Counted from the stretch's first letter, positions 45,021-56,754 are shown. The stretch is 64,000 bases of DNA from Bacteroidota bacterium (GCA_009773455.1 WSXU01000008.1:1-64000), one strand, 5' to 3'. The notes: a model not told the origin generated them from the letters alone. Numbers and translations: made by a program.

Positions 45021-46547
45021 ATGAACGAAGAAAGAAAAATAAGATCCGCACTTATCTCCGTTTTCAACAAGGATGGTCTGGAATCCCTGGTGAGGTTGCT
45101 CGATAAACAGGGTATAAGCATCTATTCGACCGGAGGTACCTTTGATTTCATCGAAACACTCGGAATTAAAGCGATTACCGTAGAATCCCTGACTGATTAT
45201 CCTTCCATTCTGGGTGGCCGGGTTAAAACACTTCATCCAAAGGTATTCGGAGGAATCCTCGGACGCCGCGGGCTGGAATCCGATCAGAAAGAAATGGGGC
45301 AGTACGGCATTCCTTCCATCGATCTGGTGATTGTGGATTTGTACCCTTTTGAGTCAACCCTTGCATCCGGGGCCGCACATGAAGCGGTGATTGAAAAAAT
45401 CGACATCGGCGGTATTTCCCTTATCCGCGCCGCAGCAAAGAATTACCAGGATGTTGTTGTCGTGCCTTCGTCAAAACATTACACTGAACTTGAAAACATC
45501 CTCACCAAAGGTCATGGGTCAACATCACTTGAAGACAGACTCAGGTTTGCAGCGTATGCCTTTGCAGAATCGTCGCGCTATGATTCAGCCATTTTCGGTT
45601 ATCTGGGCGAAAAAGCCGGATACCAGGAGTTTCGTGGCATTTCCGGAAAGTCAAATAAATTGCGGTATGGCGAAAACCCACATCAAAGCGGTGCGTTTTT
45701 TGGCAACCTGGGTGATGCCTTTACGCAGATACACGGGAAAGAACTGTCATACAACAACCTGCTCGATCTGGATGCCGCCGTGGCGCTGATCAGTGAATTC
45801 GAAGAAACCACCTTTGCCATTTTAAAACATAACAATGCCTGTGGCGTTGCATCACGACCAAGACTGACCGATGCCTGGAAAGCGGCACTCGCCGGTGACC
45901 CGGTTTCAGCCTATGGCGGGGTTCTGATCACCAACAGGGAAGTCGATGCCGAAGTTGCGGCTGAAATTAACCTTTTGTTCTTTGAGATCATCCTTGCACC
46001 CGGTTATGAAAAAAATGCACTGGAACTGCTCAAAAGCAAGAAAAATAGAATAATTTTGCAGGCTAAATCGTTTGATTTTCAGCCAAAACAGTTTCGGACC
46101 GTTTTAAACGGCGTTTTGCAGCAGGACAGGGACCTGAAAACGGAATCATCTGAAAATTTCAGGGTAGTAACCAGGGTAGCTCCTGACATTGCCCAGGAAA
46201 GGGATCTGATGTTTGCCAACATCATTGTCAAGCACAGCAAATCGAATGCAATTGTTCTGGCAAGGGGGAAACAGATGCTGGGAAGCGGGGCGGGACAAAC
46301 ATCCCGGGTGGATGCGCTGAAACATGCCATTGAAAAAGCCAATGCTTTCGGGCTTGATCTGAAGGGGGCGGTAATGTCATCCGATGCATTCTTCCCGTTT
46401 GCTGATTCTGTCGAGATCGCGCACAGGGCCGGCATCGTGTCCGTTGTTCAGCCGGGCGGATCGGTGAGGGATGAAGATACGATTGAATATTGCAACGATC
46501 ATGGCCTGAGTATGGTTTTTACCGGCGTCAGGCATTTTAAGCATTGA
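45021..46547 (+). CDS. purH: Bifunctional AICAR transformylase / IMP cyclohydrolase
   Basis: PurH carries out the last two steps of de novo purine synthesis. The cyclohydrolase half (about 1-190) starts RSALISVFNKDGLESL and has YSTGGTFDFIE and GGRVKTLHPKVFGGIL; the transformylase half has RYGENPHQSGAFF, KHNNACGVA and SDAFFPFADSVE. Length (508) is typical. mreB begins 53 bp downstream and may be co-transcribed. Confidence 0.97.
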   Translation: MNEERKIRSALISVFNKDGLESLVRLLDKQGISIYSTGGTFDFIETLGIKAITVESLTDYPSILGGRVKTLHPKVFGGILGRRGLESDQKEMGQYGIPSIDLVIVDLYPFESTLASGAAHEAVIEKIDIGGISLIRAAAKNYQDVVVVPSSKHYTELENILTKGHGSTSLEDRLRFAAYAFAESSRYDSAIFGYLGEKAGYQEFRGISGKSNKLRYGENPHQSGAFFGNLGDAFTQIHGKELSYNNLLDLDAAVALISEFEETTFAILKHNNACGVASRPRLTDAWKAALAGDPVSAYGGVLITNREVDAEVAAEINLLFFEIILAPGYEKNALELLKSKKNRIILQAKSFDFQPKQFRTVLNGVLQQDRDLKTESSENFRVVTRVAPDIAQERDLMFANIIVKHSKSNAIVLARGKQMLGSGAGQTSRVDALKHAIEKANAFGLDLKGAVMSSDAFFPFADSVEIAHRAGIVSVVQPGGSVRDEDTIEYCNDHGLSMVFTGVRHFKH

Positions 46548-46599
46548 ACCCGGAATATCCGGCGAATAGCAAGTTAAGAAATTAAGAAACTGAAATAAA

Positions 46600-47622
46600 A
46601 TGGGACTTTTCTCCTTCATGACCAAAGAGATTGCTATGGATCTCGGTACTGCCAACACGATTATTATATATAATGATAAGGTGGTGGTGGATGAGCCCTC
46701 AATCATAGCCATTGAGCGTAATACCGGAAAAATCATAGCTGTTGGTAAGCGAGCCATGATGATGCATGGGAAGACCCATGAGAATATCAAGACCATCAGG
46801 CCTCTGCGCGATGGTGTGATCGCTGATTTTCAATCGGCCGAATACATGATCCGCGAACTGATCAAGATGACCGGTCCAACCCGAAGCCTCTTCCCGCCTG
46901 CACTCAAGATGGTAATCTGCATCCCTTCAGGTATTACCGAAGTTGAAGAACGTGCGGTTAAAGATTCGGCTGAGCAGGCCGGTGCCAAGGAAGTCAGACT
47001 GATTCATGAGCCGATGGCTGCCGCCATCGGAATCGGGATCGACGTACTGGAACCTACCGGAAATATGATCATTGACATCGGGGGAGGTACCAGTGAAATC
47101 GCTGTTATTGCCCTGGGTGGAATTGTAAATAACAAAAGCATCCGTATTGCCGGTGATGATTTCAACAGCGACATTGAAGAATACATGCGCAAACAGCACA
47201 ACATCAACATTGGTGAACGTACGGCTGAAGCCATAAAAATCAATGTGGGCGCTGCCATGACCGAAATAGACAACCCACCGCCCGATTATCCGGTACACGG
47301 ACGCGATATGCTTACCGGTATCCCGAAAGAGATCTATGTAAATTATTCGGAAATAGCCCACTGCCTCGACAAGTCCATCGCCAAGATTGAAGCCGCGGTG
47401 CTGAATGCCCTCGAAATGACACCCCCGGAACTGTCAGCCGATATTTTCAGAACGGGTATCTATCTGGCCGGTGGGGGTTCGATGTTGCGCGGACTCGACA
47501 AACGCCTTCACCTGAAGACAAAACTTCCGGTTCATGTTGCTGAAGACCCGTTGCGTGCTGTAGCCAGGGGAACCGGCATTGCACTGAAAAATTTCAACAA
47601 GTTTACATTCCTTATCAAGTAA
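46600..47622 (+). CDS. mreB: Rod shape-determining actin-like protein MreB
   Basis: 340 residues of the bacterial actin fold: phosphate-1 motif MDLGTANTIIIY, connect and phosphate-2 motifs IDIGGGTSEIAVIALGG, and adenosine motif AGGGSMLRGLD. MreB filaments guide lateral wall synthesis on the cytoplasmic face. The order mreB-mreC-mreD is the standard cluster. In this phylum rodA/pbp2 genes often follow; here a TlpA-like gene follows instead. Confidence 0.97.
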   Translation: MGLFSFMTKEIAMDLGTANTIIIYNDKVVVDEPSIIAIERNTGKIIAVGKRAMMMHGKTHENIKTIRPLRDGVIADFQSAEYMIRELIKMTGPTRSLFPPALKMVICIPSGITEVEERAVKDSAEQAGAKEVRLIHEPMAAAIGIGIDVLEPTGNMIIDIGGGTSEIAVIALGGIVNNKSIRIAGDDFNSDIEEYMRKQHNINIGERTAEAIKINVGAAMTEIDNPPPDYPVHGRDMLTGIPKEIYVNYSEIAHCLDKSIAKIEAAVLNALEMTPPELSADIFRTGIYLAGGGSMLRGLDKRLHLKTKLPVHVAEDPLRAVARGTGIALKNFNKFTFLIK

Positions 47623-47669
47623 TAAGCCGGGGTTGACACAGGCCGGTCAATCTTTTGCAATGAACGCCT

Positions 47670-48500
47670 ATGCGATATATTCTGGCTTTCATCTGGAGAT
47701 ACAGGTTCTTTTTCCTTTTCCTGGTTCTTGAAGTTGTATCCGTCGTTCTCATAGCCAACAAGAGCTATTACCAGCGGTCTGTCATCACCAACGCAACCGA
47801 CGGGTTTACCGGCGGTATTTTTTCTGCCTGGTCCGATTTTACCTCTTATTTCAAACTGAAGCAGGAAAACGAACGCCTGGCCAATGAAAATGCCAGGTTG
47901 TGGCAACGGCTGACCGAAAGTCAGGTTACCAACGACACCCTCACCTCTCACGTGGATGATACCCTGCGAGGACAACAATATACCTATGCGGTGGCCAGGG
48001 TCATCAGCAATTCAACCACACTCCGGAACAATTACATCATGCTTAACAAGGGGAAAAGGCATGGCATAACCCGTGACATGGCCGTATTCAACCCTTCAGG
48101 GATTGTTGGAACAGTAGTCAGTGTTTCTGATAATTTCTGCTGGGTAATGTCGATGCTGAACAAGCACACCAAAGTGAGTGCGCGTATAAACCGGTTAAAC
48201 CAGATGGGAACCATCGTCTGGAACGGTGGCAGCCCGGCCAGAGGCACCCTGCTCGACATTCCCGCCCACGTTAAAATCAAAGTTGGTGATACCATTTCAA
48301 CCAGTGGATTCAGTCACATTTTCCCCGAGGGAATCATGGTCGGAACCGTCGAGAAAATTTATGTGGAAAGCGGAGAGCATTTCTACACCATCGATTTCAG
48401 GTATTCTGCCGATCTCAATGCACTGCAATATGTCTATATAGTTAAAAATCTCCTCAGGAAAGAACAGGTTGACCTGAGCAACAGCATCAGCGATGAATAA
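47670..48500 (+). CDS. mreC: Rod shape-determining protein MreC
   Basis: 276 residues: a short cytoplasmic start, one transmembrane helix (about 10-30), a coiled coil near 60-85 (KLKQENERLANENARLWQRL), then the beta-rich domain with ARVISNSTTLRNNYIMLNKG and VSDNFCWVMSMLNKHTKVSAR. MreC links MreB to the wall synthesis machinery. Its last codons overlap mreD by eight bases, suggesting coupling. Confidence 0.94.
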   Translation: MRYILAFIWRYRFFFLFLVLEVVSVVLIANKSYYQRSVITNATDGFTGGIFSAWSDFTSYFKLKQENERLANENARLWQRLTESQVTNDTLTSHVDDTLRGQQYTYAVARVISNSTTLRNNYIMLNKGKRHGITRDMAVFNPSGIVGTVVSVSDNFCWVMSMLNKHTKVSARINRLNQMGTIVWNGGSPARGTLLDIPAHVKIKVGDTISTSGFSHIFPEGIMVGTVEKIYVESGEHFYTIDFRYSADLNALQYVYIVKNLLRKEQVDLSNSISDE

Positions 48501-49005
48501 CACATACGGAAAAGACATACTGCGTTTCTTTCTGCTGATAGCACTTCAGGTGCTGCTGCTCGATCATGTGAACCTCGGCGGCTATATCAACCCGAACCTC
48601 TATGTCTTTTTTATCCTGTTACTTCCTTTTGAGGTTCCGGGATGGCTGTTGTTGATTTCTTCCTTTATGATAGGGCTTGGGGTTGATCTTTTCAGTAATT
48701 CCACCGGGCTGCATGCCGCTGCTTCTGTCTTTATGGCCTATCTGAGACCCTGGGTTATCCGGAAAGCAGGAGCACCGGCCGATTATGAAGGAAATCTTAA
48801 ACCCGGCATTGCCGACATGGGCTTCCGCTGGTTCCTCTCTTATTCCGCCATTCTGATTCTGGCGCACCACCTGGTGCTGGCCCTGCTCGACGCTTTCCGT
48901 TTTGCCGAAGCCGGCATGATATTCATCCGTCTGATCATCAGTTCATCATTTACCCTGATGCTGGTTATCCTGTCAGAATATCTTTTTATGCGCCGCAGAA
49001 AATAA
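48493..49005 (+). CDS. mreD: Rod shape-determining protein MreD
   Basis: 170 residues with about five membrane helices. Assigned by position after mreC and by the hydrophobic pattern with YINPNLYVFFILLLPFEVPG and the GLGVDLFSNSTGLHAAASVF segment that recurs in MreD proteins. The start overlaps the 3' end of mreC by eight bases. Confidence 0.9.
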   Translation: MNNTYGKDILRFFLLIALQVLLLDHVNLGGYINPNLYVFFILLLPFEVPGWLLLISSFMIGLGVDLFSNSTGLHAAASVFMAYLRPWVIRKAGAPADYEGNLKPGIADMGFRWFLSYSAILILAHHLVLALLDAFRFAEAGMIFIRLIISSSFTLMLVILSEYLFMRRRK

Positions 49006-49049
49006 GCAGGCAGTCGCTGCGTTTTCTCCCTACTGTTTGAGTATTTGCT

Positions 49050-49057
49050 TATTTTTG
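49050..49057 (+). promoter_or_regulatory. Possible promoter -7 element of the TlpA-like gene
   Basis: TATTTTTG fits TAnnTTTG, 25 bp before the ATG. No -33 element at the usual distance is seen. Confidence 0.4.
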
Positions 49058-49082
49058 GCATCTGTTAATTAATCCGAAAACT

Positions 49083-50183
49083 ATGAGAAAACTATTGTAT
49101 TACGTTATGGCTGTGATTGTTATGGGTTCATGCACCGGCCGTAAAAGCAATGAATTTATTATCAATGGTGAAATAAAGGGTGAATTCACCGGGAATGTCT
49201 ACCTGCAGAAAAGCAGCGAAGGCCAGTTTCAGATCATTGATACAGCCAAAGTTGAAAAAGGAAAATTTACTTTCAAGGGAACCATTGAAAACCCTGATAT
49301 GTATTACATCGGGATCGATGAATCGAGGTTTGTCGGATTTTTCAACGAACCGGCCGATATCAGCATCAGTTTCCACATCGACAGCATCATGTCGCCAAAG
49401 GTTACCGGATCAGAATCCGATAAAGCCTATCGTGTTTACCTGACAAAGCAGGAAGAACAACGTTCGGAGGAAATCAGTATCTATACTGCTTATAATGAAG
49501 CGAGCCGTACGAATGATACTGCAAAAATGAGAGAAATTGAATCTTCCATCGAAGCTTTCGAAAACAAGCAAAAGGATGAGATCTTGTCCTACATCAAAGA
49601 AAATGCGGCTTCGTTTGTAGCACCTTACGTTGCCATGCGCCATTCATACCAGTTTGACCTTAAGGAGCTGGAAGATATGATGGCTTCTTTTGAAGGCAAG
49701 GTAAAGGAATCTTCATTTGCTACCATGCTGTCGGACAGGATTACTACCTTACAGAAAGTTGAACCCGGAAAACTGGCGCCTGATTTCACCATGAATGATC
49801 CTGCCGGGACACCGGTAACATTGTCACAACTTCGCGGCAAGGTGGTTCTCGTTGATTTCTGGGCTTCATGGTGCGGCCCCTGCCGTAAGGAAAACCCCAA
49901 TGTTGTTTCCGCTTATAACAAATTTAAAGACAAGGGATTCGATATACTTGGTGTCTCTTTTGATAAAGATAAAGTTTCATGGGAAACAGCCATCAGGGAT
50001 GATAAACTGACCTGGAACCACGTATCAGACCTGCAGTACTGGAACAATGCCGCCGGTAAAATTTACGGTATCATGTCAATTCCGGCCAATGTGCTGCTAG
50101 ATAAAGATGGCAAAATTATTGCCAAAGACCTCCGTGGTGAAGACCTGCATAATAAACTGGCTGAATTGCTGGGAGCGGTTTAA
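49083..50183 (+). CDS. TlpA-like thiol:disulfide oxidoreductase lipoprotein with DUF4369
   Basis: 366 residues with a lipobox (VMGSC, Cys17). Residues about 22-120 form a DUF4369-type beta domain (FIINGEIKGEFTGNVYLQ, KFTFKGTIENPDMYYIGI). A helical linker follows. Residues about 235-366 form an AhpC/TSA-TlpA thioredoxin fold with the active site WCGPC (Cys264, Cys267) and the cis-proline SIPANVLLD. This layout is common in Bacteroidota and acts in periplasmic disulfide reduction or cytochrome maturation. A bidirectional terminator follows. Confidence 0.93.
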   Translation: MRKLLYYVMAVIVMGSCTGRKSNEFIINGEIKGEFTGNVYLQKSSEGQFQIIDTAKVEKGKFTFKGTIENPDMYYIGIDESRFVGFFNEPADISISFHIDSIMSPKVTGSESDKAYRVYLTKQEEQRSEEISIYTAYNEASRTNDTAKMREIESSIEAFENKQKDEILSYIKENAASFVAPYVAMRHSYQFDLKELEDMMASFEGKVKESSFATMLSDRITTLQKVEPGKLAPDFTMNDPAGTPVTLSQLRGKVVLVDFWASWCGPCRKENPNVVSAYNKFKDKGFDILGVSFDKDKVSWETAIRDDKLTWNHVSDLQYWNNAAGKIYGIMSIPANVLLDKDGKIIAKDLRGEDLHNKLAELLGAV

Positions 50184-50207
50184 TGACTTATCACAAATTA
50201 AACATAT

Positions 50208-50237
50208 CAACGGGCAATGATTTTTCATTGCCCGTTG
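50208..50237. terminator. Bidirectional terminator between the TlpA-like and tadA genes
   Basis: CAACGGGCAATGA pairs with TCATTGCCCGTTG as a 13-bp stem around a TTTT loop, followed on the plus strand by a T-rich run. It lies between convergent genes, 25 bp after the TlpA-like stop and 21 bp past the tadA stop. Confidence 0.85.
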
Positions 50238-50257
50238 TTCTTTCATTCTAATCCCAT

Positions 50258-50704
50258 CTAACGCTTTTTCCTGAAGAATTCCGTCATCAGCAAGCCGCAC
50301 TCAGCTGCCAGCAAACCTCCCCTTATTTTTGTCTTTGGATGCAATAAACCTGAGCCTACAGTTGAATATCCCCTTTTCGGATCGGAGGCTCCATAGACAA
50401 TTTCACCCAGTTGCACCCAGAGGGAAGCTGCCGCACACATCGGGCAGGGTTCTAAGGTTACATATAAGGTGCAGTCTTTCAGGTATTTACCTCCAATATG
50501 ATTAGCGGCGGCAGTAAAAGCCTGCATTTCGGCATGGGCAGTGGCATCGTTCAGGGTTTCTGTCAGATTATGACACCGTGAAATGATCTGTCCGTTACTG
50601 ACGATAACAGCCCCCACAGGAACCTCGTCACGGTCAGCCGCCTTCTGCGCCTCAAGCAGGGCCTGTTTCATGTAAAATTCATCGTTTCGCAGGGTAATGG
50701 CCAT
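50258..50704 (-). CDS. tadA: tRNA-specific adenosine deaminase TadA
   Basis: TadA deaminates adenosine 34 in tRNA-Arg to inosine. From the ATG at 50704 the protein is 148 residues, the usual length. Zinc ligands and catalytic Glu are in place: His57 and Glu59 in TAHAEMQAF, Cys87 and Cys90 in EPCPMCAAA. The frame is open from a TTG at 50764, adding 20 residues that do not fit the family. A guanine-deaminase relative cannot be fully excluded. Confidence 0.92.
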   Translation of the reverse strand: MAITLRNDEFYMKQALLEAQKAADRDEVPVGAVIVSNGQIISRCHNLTETLNDATAHAEMQAFTAAANHIGGKYLKDCTLYVTLEPCPMCAAASLWVQLGEIVYGASDPKRGYSTVGSGLLHPKTKIRGGLLAAECGLLMTEFFRKKR

Positions 50705-51008
50705 TTTTATGTATTTGTTATACTCCGGATCCTCAAATAACCGGCATTCTCTCTGATCTTTCAAGTAAAATTCCTGAAAAATCAGCCTCGCTTAACAGGG
50801 TGTTCAAAATAACCGAAAAAAACATAAAATAAGTTAAACAAAACAACCCTGAGCGTGTTTATAACCGTGCCCCAAAATACACATTATTCATGTGTGTATA
50901 TTTCTGAGAATAGTTTATTTTCATCTATCGGGGATTTAAAGGCTAAAAATTGCTATAATTGCATCCTACAAAAGCATTCTTAAAAACAGCAGTGGATCCG
51001 GAAAACGC
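50705..51008. other. Divergent promoter region of tadA and the ATP synthase operon
   Basis: 304 bp. TATAATTG at 50954-50961 is a seven-of-eight match to TAnnTTTG and could serve the atp operon. No -33 element, repeat or gene is evident. The first 60 bp include the rejected upstream extension of tadA. Confidence 0.45.
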
Positions 51009-52440
<1,432 letters not shown>

Positions 52441-52518
52441 TGGTAAAACATCCTGCCGGGGTAACGGTTGGTTGCCCTGTCAGGATTATTTCATTAAAAA
52501 CTCATTAAACCCAGCAAT

Positions 52519-53013
52519 ATGGAATTAGTCAGTCCGGGAATTGGACTTATTTTTTGGATGACACTGGCCTTCGGGCTGCTTTTGTTTATCCTCGGAAAAT
52601 TTGTCTGGCCCCCGATCATGAGGGCGCTGAGTGAGAGGGAGCAGGCCATTGAACTTGCACTCCACGAAGCCGACAAAGCCCGCAAAGAAATGGAAGACCT
52701 CCGTTTCAGCAACGAGCAGTTGTTGCGCGAAGCCAAAGAAGAAAGGGATGGTATTCTGCGTGATGCCCGGAAAGTAAGGGAAAGCATCATCGAAGAGTCG
52801 AAGGTAAAAGCAACAGAAGAAGCCAACCGCATCCTTGAAAATGCAACCGAGCGTATTCATTTTGAGAAGATGGCAGCCATAACCGATCTTAAAAACCAGA
52901 TCGCCAACCTCTCGATCGAAATTGCTGAAAAAATACTCCGCCAGGAACTTTCAGATCCTGAAAAAGACAAGGCCATTGTCCGGAAATCAATCAGTGACAT
53001 TACCCTCAATTAG
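52519..53013 (+). CDS. atpF: F0F1 ATP synthase subunit b
   Basis: 164 residues: one N-terminal membrane helix (LIFWMTLAFGLLLFILGKFV) and a long charged helix with dense K/E/R pattern, ending in LSIEIAEKILRQELSDPEKD, the delta-binding end. Standard peripheral stalk subunit. Gap to atpH is 5 bp. Confidence 0.95.
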   Translation: MELVSPGIGLIFWMTLAFGLLLFILGKFVWPPIMRALSEREQAIELALHEADKARKEMEDLRFSNEQLLREAKEERDGILRDARKVRESIIEESKVKATEEANRILENATERIHFEKMAAITDLKNQIANLSIEIAEKILRQELSDPEKDKAIVRKSISDITLN

Positions 53014-53018
53014 CATTT

Positions 53019-53576
53019 ATGGACAATCCGAGGATAAATATACGGTATGCCAAAGCGCTTTTCGACCTTGCTGTTGAAAATAAAGCCCTTGATCAGGCTC
53101 ATGCCGATATGGCCTTACTTGCCCGGGTATGCCAGCAGAACCGTGAACTTCAGATAATGCTGAAGAGCCCGGTAATTATGGTCGACAAGAAAACGGCCAT
53201 CATGCGGGCAATTTTCAGTAAAGACATCGGAAAACTATCCATGGCTTTTATTGAGATTATCATCCGGAAAAGACGTGAAGCTCATTTGTTCAATATTGCC
53301 CTGAAGTTTGGTGATTTGTTCCGCGAGCACGGCAACATCAGAAAAGCAGTGGTTACAACTGTTTCACCGCTTTCTGAAGCGATGAGGAAACAGTTGATCG
53401 AAATCATGACAAAACAGACCGGTTCAACCATAGAACTTATGGAAGAGACTGATCCATCGATCATCGGTGGAATGATTGTGAAGCTCGACGGTATACAGTT
53501 TGACGACAGCATCCGCAAGAAACTTTTCAATCTGCGCAATGAATTTAATGTAAATACCTTTGTTAAAGACTTTTAA
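53019..53576 (+). CDS. atpH: F0F1 ATP synthase subunit delta
   Basis: 185 residues with the N-terminal helical bundle (RINIRYAKALFDLAVENKALD) that binds the alpha crown, and the C-terminal beta region (DPSIIGGMIVKLDGIQFDDS). It connects the peripheral stalk to F1. Spaced 14 bp from atpA. Confidence 0.94.
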   Translation: MDNPRINIRYAKALFDLAVENKALDQAHADMALLARVCQQNRELQIMLKSPVIMVDKKTAIMRAIFSKDIGKLSMAFIEIIIRKRREAHLFNIALKFGDLFREHGNIRKAVVTTVSPLSEAMRKQLIEIMTKQTGSTIELMEETDPSIIGGMIVKLDGIQFDDSIRKKLFNLRNEFNVNTFVKDF

Positions 53577-53590
53577 AACTGAATTAGCAC

Positions 53591-55174
53591 ATGGCAGAAA
53601 TTAAACCCGCTGAAGTATCGGCTATCTTAAGGCAGCAACTTGCCGGATTTACAACAGAAGCTGAGCTAGAAGAAACCGGATCTGTACTGCAGGTCGGGGA
53701 TGGAATAGCCAGGGTATATGGTCTCAACAGTGTTCAGGCCGGCGAATTGGTTGAATTTACCACCACTGGGGTAAAAGGAATTGTTCTCAACCTGGAAGAA
53801 GACAACGTCGGGGTGGTTATGCTGGGCGAAGGATCCGGTATCAATGAAGGCGACCTGGTGCGGCGCACCCGCCTGATTGCTTCTATTCCCGTGAGTGAAG
53901 GTATGCTGGGGAGGGTGATCAATACAATCGGGGAACCCATTGACGGCAAGGGCCCCATCCTGGGCGAGGTTTTCGAAATGCCGCTTGAGCGCAAAGCGCC
54001 CGGTGTTATTTTCAGGCAGCCGGTGAACGAACCACTGCAGACCGGTATCAAAGCCATCGATTCAATGATTCCGATCGGCCGCGGACAGCGCGAACTCATC
54101 ATTGGTGACCGCCAGACCGGAAAGACGGCCATTGCGATCGACACCATCATTAACCAGAAAGAATTTTTCGACAAAGGCGTTCCCGTTTACTGTATTTATG
54201 TCGCCATCGGACAGAAAGGCAGCACTGTTGCCAACATCGTTCAGACCCTCGAAGCCAAGGGCGCCATGCAATATACGGTAGTGGTCATGGCAACCGCCAG
54301 TGACCCTGCAGCCATGCAGTTTTATGCGCCGTTTGCCGGAGCATCCATCGGAGAGTATTTCCGCGACACAGGACGTCCAGCCCTCATCATTTACGATGAT
54401 CTTTCAAAACAGGCCGTTGCCTACCGTGAAGTTTCATTGTTGCTGAGGCGCCCGCCCGGACGCGAAGCCTATCCCGGCGACGTTTTCTACCTGCATTCAC
54501 GCCTGCTCGAAAGGGCTGCCAAGGTGATTGCCTCGGATGAAATCGCATCTAAAATGAACGACCTGCCGGCCTCCCTTAAGTCAAAAGTAAAAGGAGGCGG
54601 TTCACTTACCGCACTTCCCATCATTGAGACCCAGGCTGGTGACGTTTCCGCGTATATCCCGACCAATGTGATTTCAATTACCGATGGACAGATCTTCCTC
54701 GAAACCAATCTTTTCAACTCAGGTATCAGACCAGCCATCAATGTGGGTATTTCTGTATCGAGGGTGGGTGGTAATGCCCAGATTAAATCGATGAAGAAAG
54801 TGGCCGGTACACTGAAACTTGACCAGGCACAGTACCGTGAACTTGAAGCCTTTTCTAAATTCGGTTCTGACCTGGATGCTGTAACCAAATCCATTCTTGA
54901 CAAGGGTGCCCGTAATGTTGAAATCCTGAAACAGCCCCAGTACAGCCCGATGAGTGTTGAACACCAGGTGGCCATCATCTACTGCGGTGTAAAGGGAATG
55001 CTCCAGAAAATTCCTGTAAAGAGCGTTCATGATTTTGAAACGGAATTCCTGCACAGGTTGTCCGATACAAAACCCGAATTGCTCGAATCTATTCGCAAAG
55101 GATCGTACACTCCTGAAATTGAAAAGGAACTGGATGCCGTTGCCCTTGATCTGCTTAAGAAATACGAAGTATAA
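53591..55174 (+). CDS. atpA: F0F1 ATP synthase subunit alpha
   Basis: 527 residues with the beta-barrel N-domain, the Walker [16 protein letters not shown], the [20 protein letters not shown] segment, and the C-terminal helical domain. Alpha carries the non-catalytic nucleotide sites of F1. The sequence is normal for the family. Confidence 0.97.
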   Translation: MAEIKPAEVSAILRQQLAGFTTEAELEETGSVLQVGDGIARVYGLNSVQAGELVEFTTTGVKGIVLNLEEDNVGVVMLGEGSGINEGDLVRRTRLIASIPVSEGMLGRVINTIGEPIDGKGPILGEVFEMPLERKAPGVIFRQPVNEPLQTGIKAIDSMIPIGRGQRELIIGDRQTGKTAIAIDTIINQKEFFDKGVPVYCIYVAIGQKGSTVANIVQTLEAKGAMQYTVVVMATASDPAAMQFYAPFAGASIGEYFRDTGRPALIIYDDLSKQAVAYREVSLLLRRPPGREAYPGDVFYLHSRLLERAAKVIASDEIASKMNDLPASLKSKVKGGGSLTALPIIETQAGDVSAYIPTNVISITDGQIFLETNLFNSGIRPAINVGISVSRVGGNAQIKSMKKVAGTLKLDQAQYRELEAFSKFGSDLDAVTKSILDKGARNVEILKQPQYSPMSVEHQVAIIYCGVKGMLQKIPVKSVHDFETEFLHRLSDTKPELLESIRKGSYTPEIEKELDAVALDLLKKYEV

Positions 55175-55192
55175 CGAATCAACCTTGCTGAA

Positions 55193-56077
55193 ATGCCAAG
55201 TCTGAAGGAAGTCAGAACCAGGATTGCATCGGTAAAATCAACCCAGCAGATAACCAGTGCCATGAAAATGGTGGCTGCATCGAAACTGCGCAAAGCCCAG
55301 ACAGGTATTCTGAAACTGAGGCCATTTGCACAAAAGCAAAAGCAGATGCTGCAGGAACTCAGTTCAGGGTCAGATGGCTCAGGATCAGGGAGCTATACAG
55401 CCAAAAGAGAAGGCAATCGCCTGCTTTTGGTGGTGCTTTCATCGAATAGAGGCTTGTGCGGCGCCTTCAATACCAATGTCATCAAGCAGGTAAATGCCAT
55501 TGCTGCTGAATATGGCAAGCCGGGAAAATCTGATCATCTCTCGATGATTACCATCGGCCGTAAAGCCACTGAGTATTTCAGCCGGTTGAATTACAGGATC
55601 ATCGAATCACATGATGATTTGTACAATAACCTCAGTTTTGGTAATGCCTCCCTGATAGCAGACAATCTCATTCAACTTTATATTGATGGCAAATACGATA
55701 AAATTCAATTTGTTTACCATCAGTTCCGGAATGCTGTTGTACAGAAACTGATTGTTGAACAGTTCCTTCCTGTTGAACCATCAGCACCGGATAAAGATGC
55801 ACCTGCTGTTGTGTCAGAGTTTATTTTTGATCCTTCGAAAGAGGAAATTCTTGAAGAACTGGTTCCTCAGATACTGAAAACCCAGTTCTACAAAGCCGTA
55901 TTAGACTCCTGGGCTTCGGAACTCGGGGCAAGGATGACTGCTATGTCGCAGGCAACCGATAACGCCCAGGAACTTTTGAAGGACCTGAAACTCACGTATA
56001 ATAAAGCACGTCAGGCATCCATCACGAAAGAGATCCTTGAAATTGTAAGTGGTGCCGAGGCACTTAAAAACACCTGA
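55193..56077 (+). CDS. atpG: F0F1 ATP synthase subunit gamma
   Basis: 294 residues. N-terminal helix with MPSLKEVRTRIASVKSTQQI and the KMVAASKLRKAQ segment, and the C-terminal helix with LSDTAQ-like residues (MTAMSQATDNAQELLKDLKL, YNKARQASITKEILEIVSGA). It is the rotating central shaft. The genes for beta and epsilon do not follow; ferritin does. In several Bacteroidota atpD and atpC lie elsewhere. Confidence 0.96.
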   Translation: MPSLKEVRTRIASVKSTQQITSAMKMVAASKLRKAQTGILKLRPFAQKQKQMLQELSSGSDGSGSGSYTAKREGNRLLLVVLSSNRGLCGAFNTNVIKQVNAIAAEYGKPGKSDHLSMITIGRKATEYFSRLNYRIIESHDDLYNNLSFGNASLIADNLIQLYIDGKYDKIQFVYHQFRNAVVQKLIVEQFLPVEPSAPDKDAPAVVSEFIFDPSKEEILEELVPQILKTQFYKAVLDSWASELGARMTAMSQATDNAQELLKDLKLTYNKARQASITKEILEIVSGAEALKNT

Positions 56078-56133
56078 TCCTGCAACTTTTAAGTAAAATC
56101 TTCGTTCATCTCATATCTAAAACATAAAGGATC

Positions 56134-56649
56134 ATGATCTCAAAAAAAGTTGAAGAAGCCATCAATGTCCAGATTAAGAATGAAGAACATTCTTCGAGAA
56201 TCTATATGGCCATGGCTTCATGGTGCGAAACAAAAGGTTACCGCGGTGCGGCAGATTTTCTTTACAAACAATCGGAAGAAGAACGCATGCACATGCTGAA
56301 GTTTATCAAACACCTCAACGACAGAGGTGGTTATTCGGTACTTTCGGCTCTCGAAGTTCCAGCCTCAAAGTACAAATCGTTGCTTGATGTTTTCAAGCAT
56401 GTTATGAGCCACGAGGAGTTTATTACCGACTCCATCAATAAACTTTATGAAGTCTCCCTCAAGGAAAAGGATTACACCACGGGTAATTTCCTTCAGTGGT
56501 ACATTAACGAGCAGATTGAGGAAGAAAGCACTGTTCACGGGATTCTCGACAAAATGAATCTTGTTGGCGAGGATAAGGCCGGCATGTTTCACATCGACAA
56601 GGAACTGCAGACCATGGCTGCGGCAAAAACGATTGCCCCCATCGCTTAA
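56134..56649 (+). CDS. Ferritin
   Basis: 171 residues with the four-helix ferritin fold. Diiron ligands visible as Glu17-Glu18 in NEEHSSRIYMAM, the Glu50-x-x-His53 pair in EEERMHMLKF, and EEESTVHGIL near residue 130. Stores iron in a protein shell and limits Fenton chemistry. It follows the atp cluster after 56 bp but has its own terminator, so it may be a separate unit. Confidence 0.93.
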   Translation: MISKKVEEAINVQIKNEEHSSRIYMAMASWCETKGYRGAADFLYKQSEEERMHMLKFIKHLNDRGGYSVLSALEVPASKYKSLLDVFKHVMSHEEFITDSINKLYEVSLKEKDYTTGNFLQWYINEQIEEESTVHGILDKMNLVGEDKAGMFHIDKELQTMAAAKTIAPIA

Positions 56650-56666
56650 ACACGATTTCCAATGTT

Positions 56667-56713
56667 AAAACAAGAAAGGGACACTCCATAGGTTGTGCCC
56701 CTTTCTTGTTTTA
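56667..56713. terminator. Terminator between ferritin and the DUF3109 gene
   Basis: AAAACAAGAAAGGGACAC pairs with GTGCCCCTTTCTTGTTTT except for one position, around a TCCATAGGTT loop. Flanking A and T runs suit both strands; the neighbouring genes converge. Confidence 0.8.
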
Positions 56714-56754
56714 TTGTCTCATTCAATATTATGCTCTTCCCATGGGATACCTTG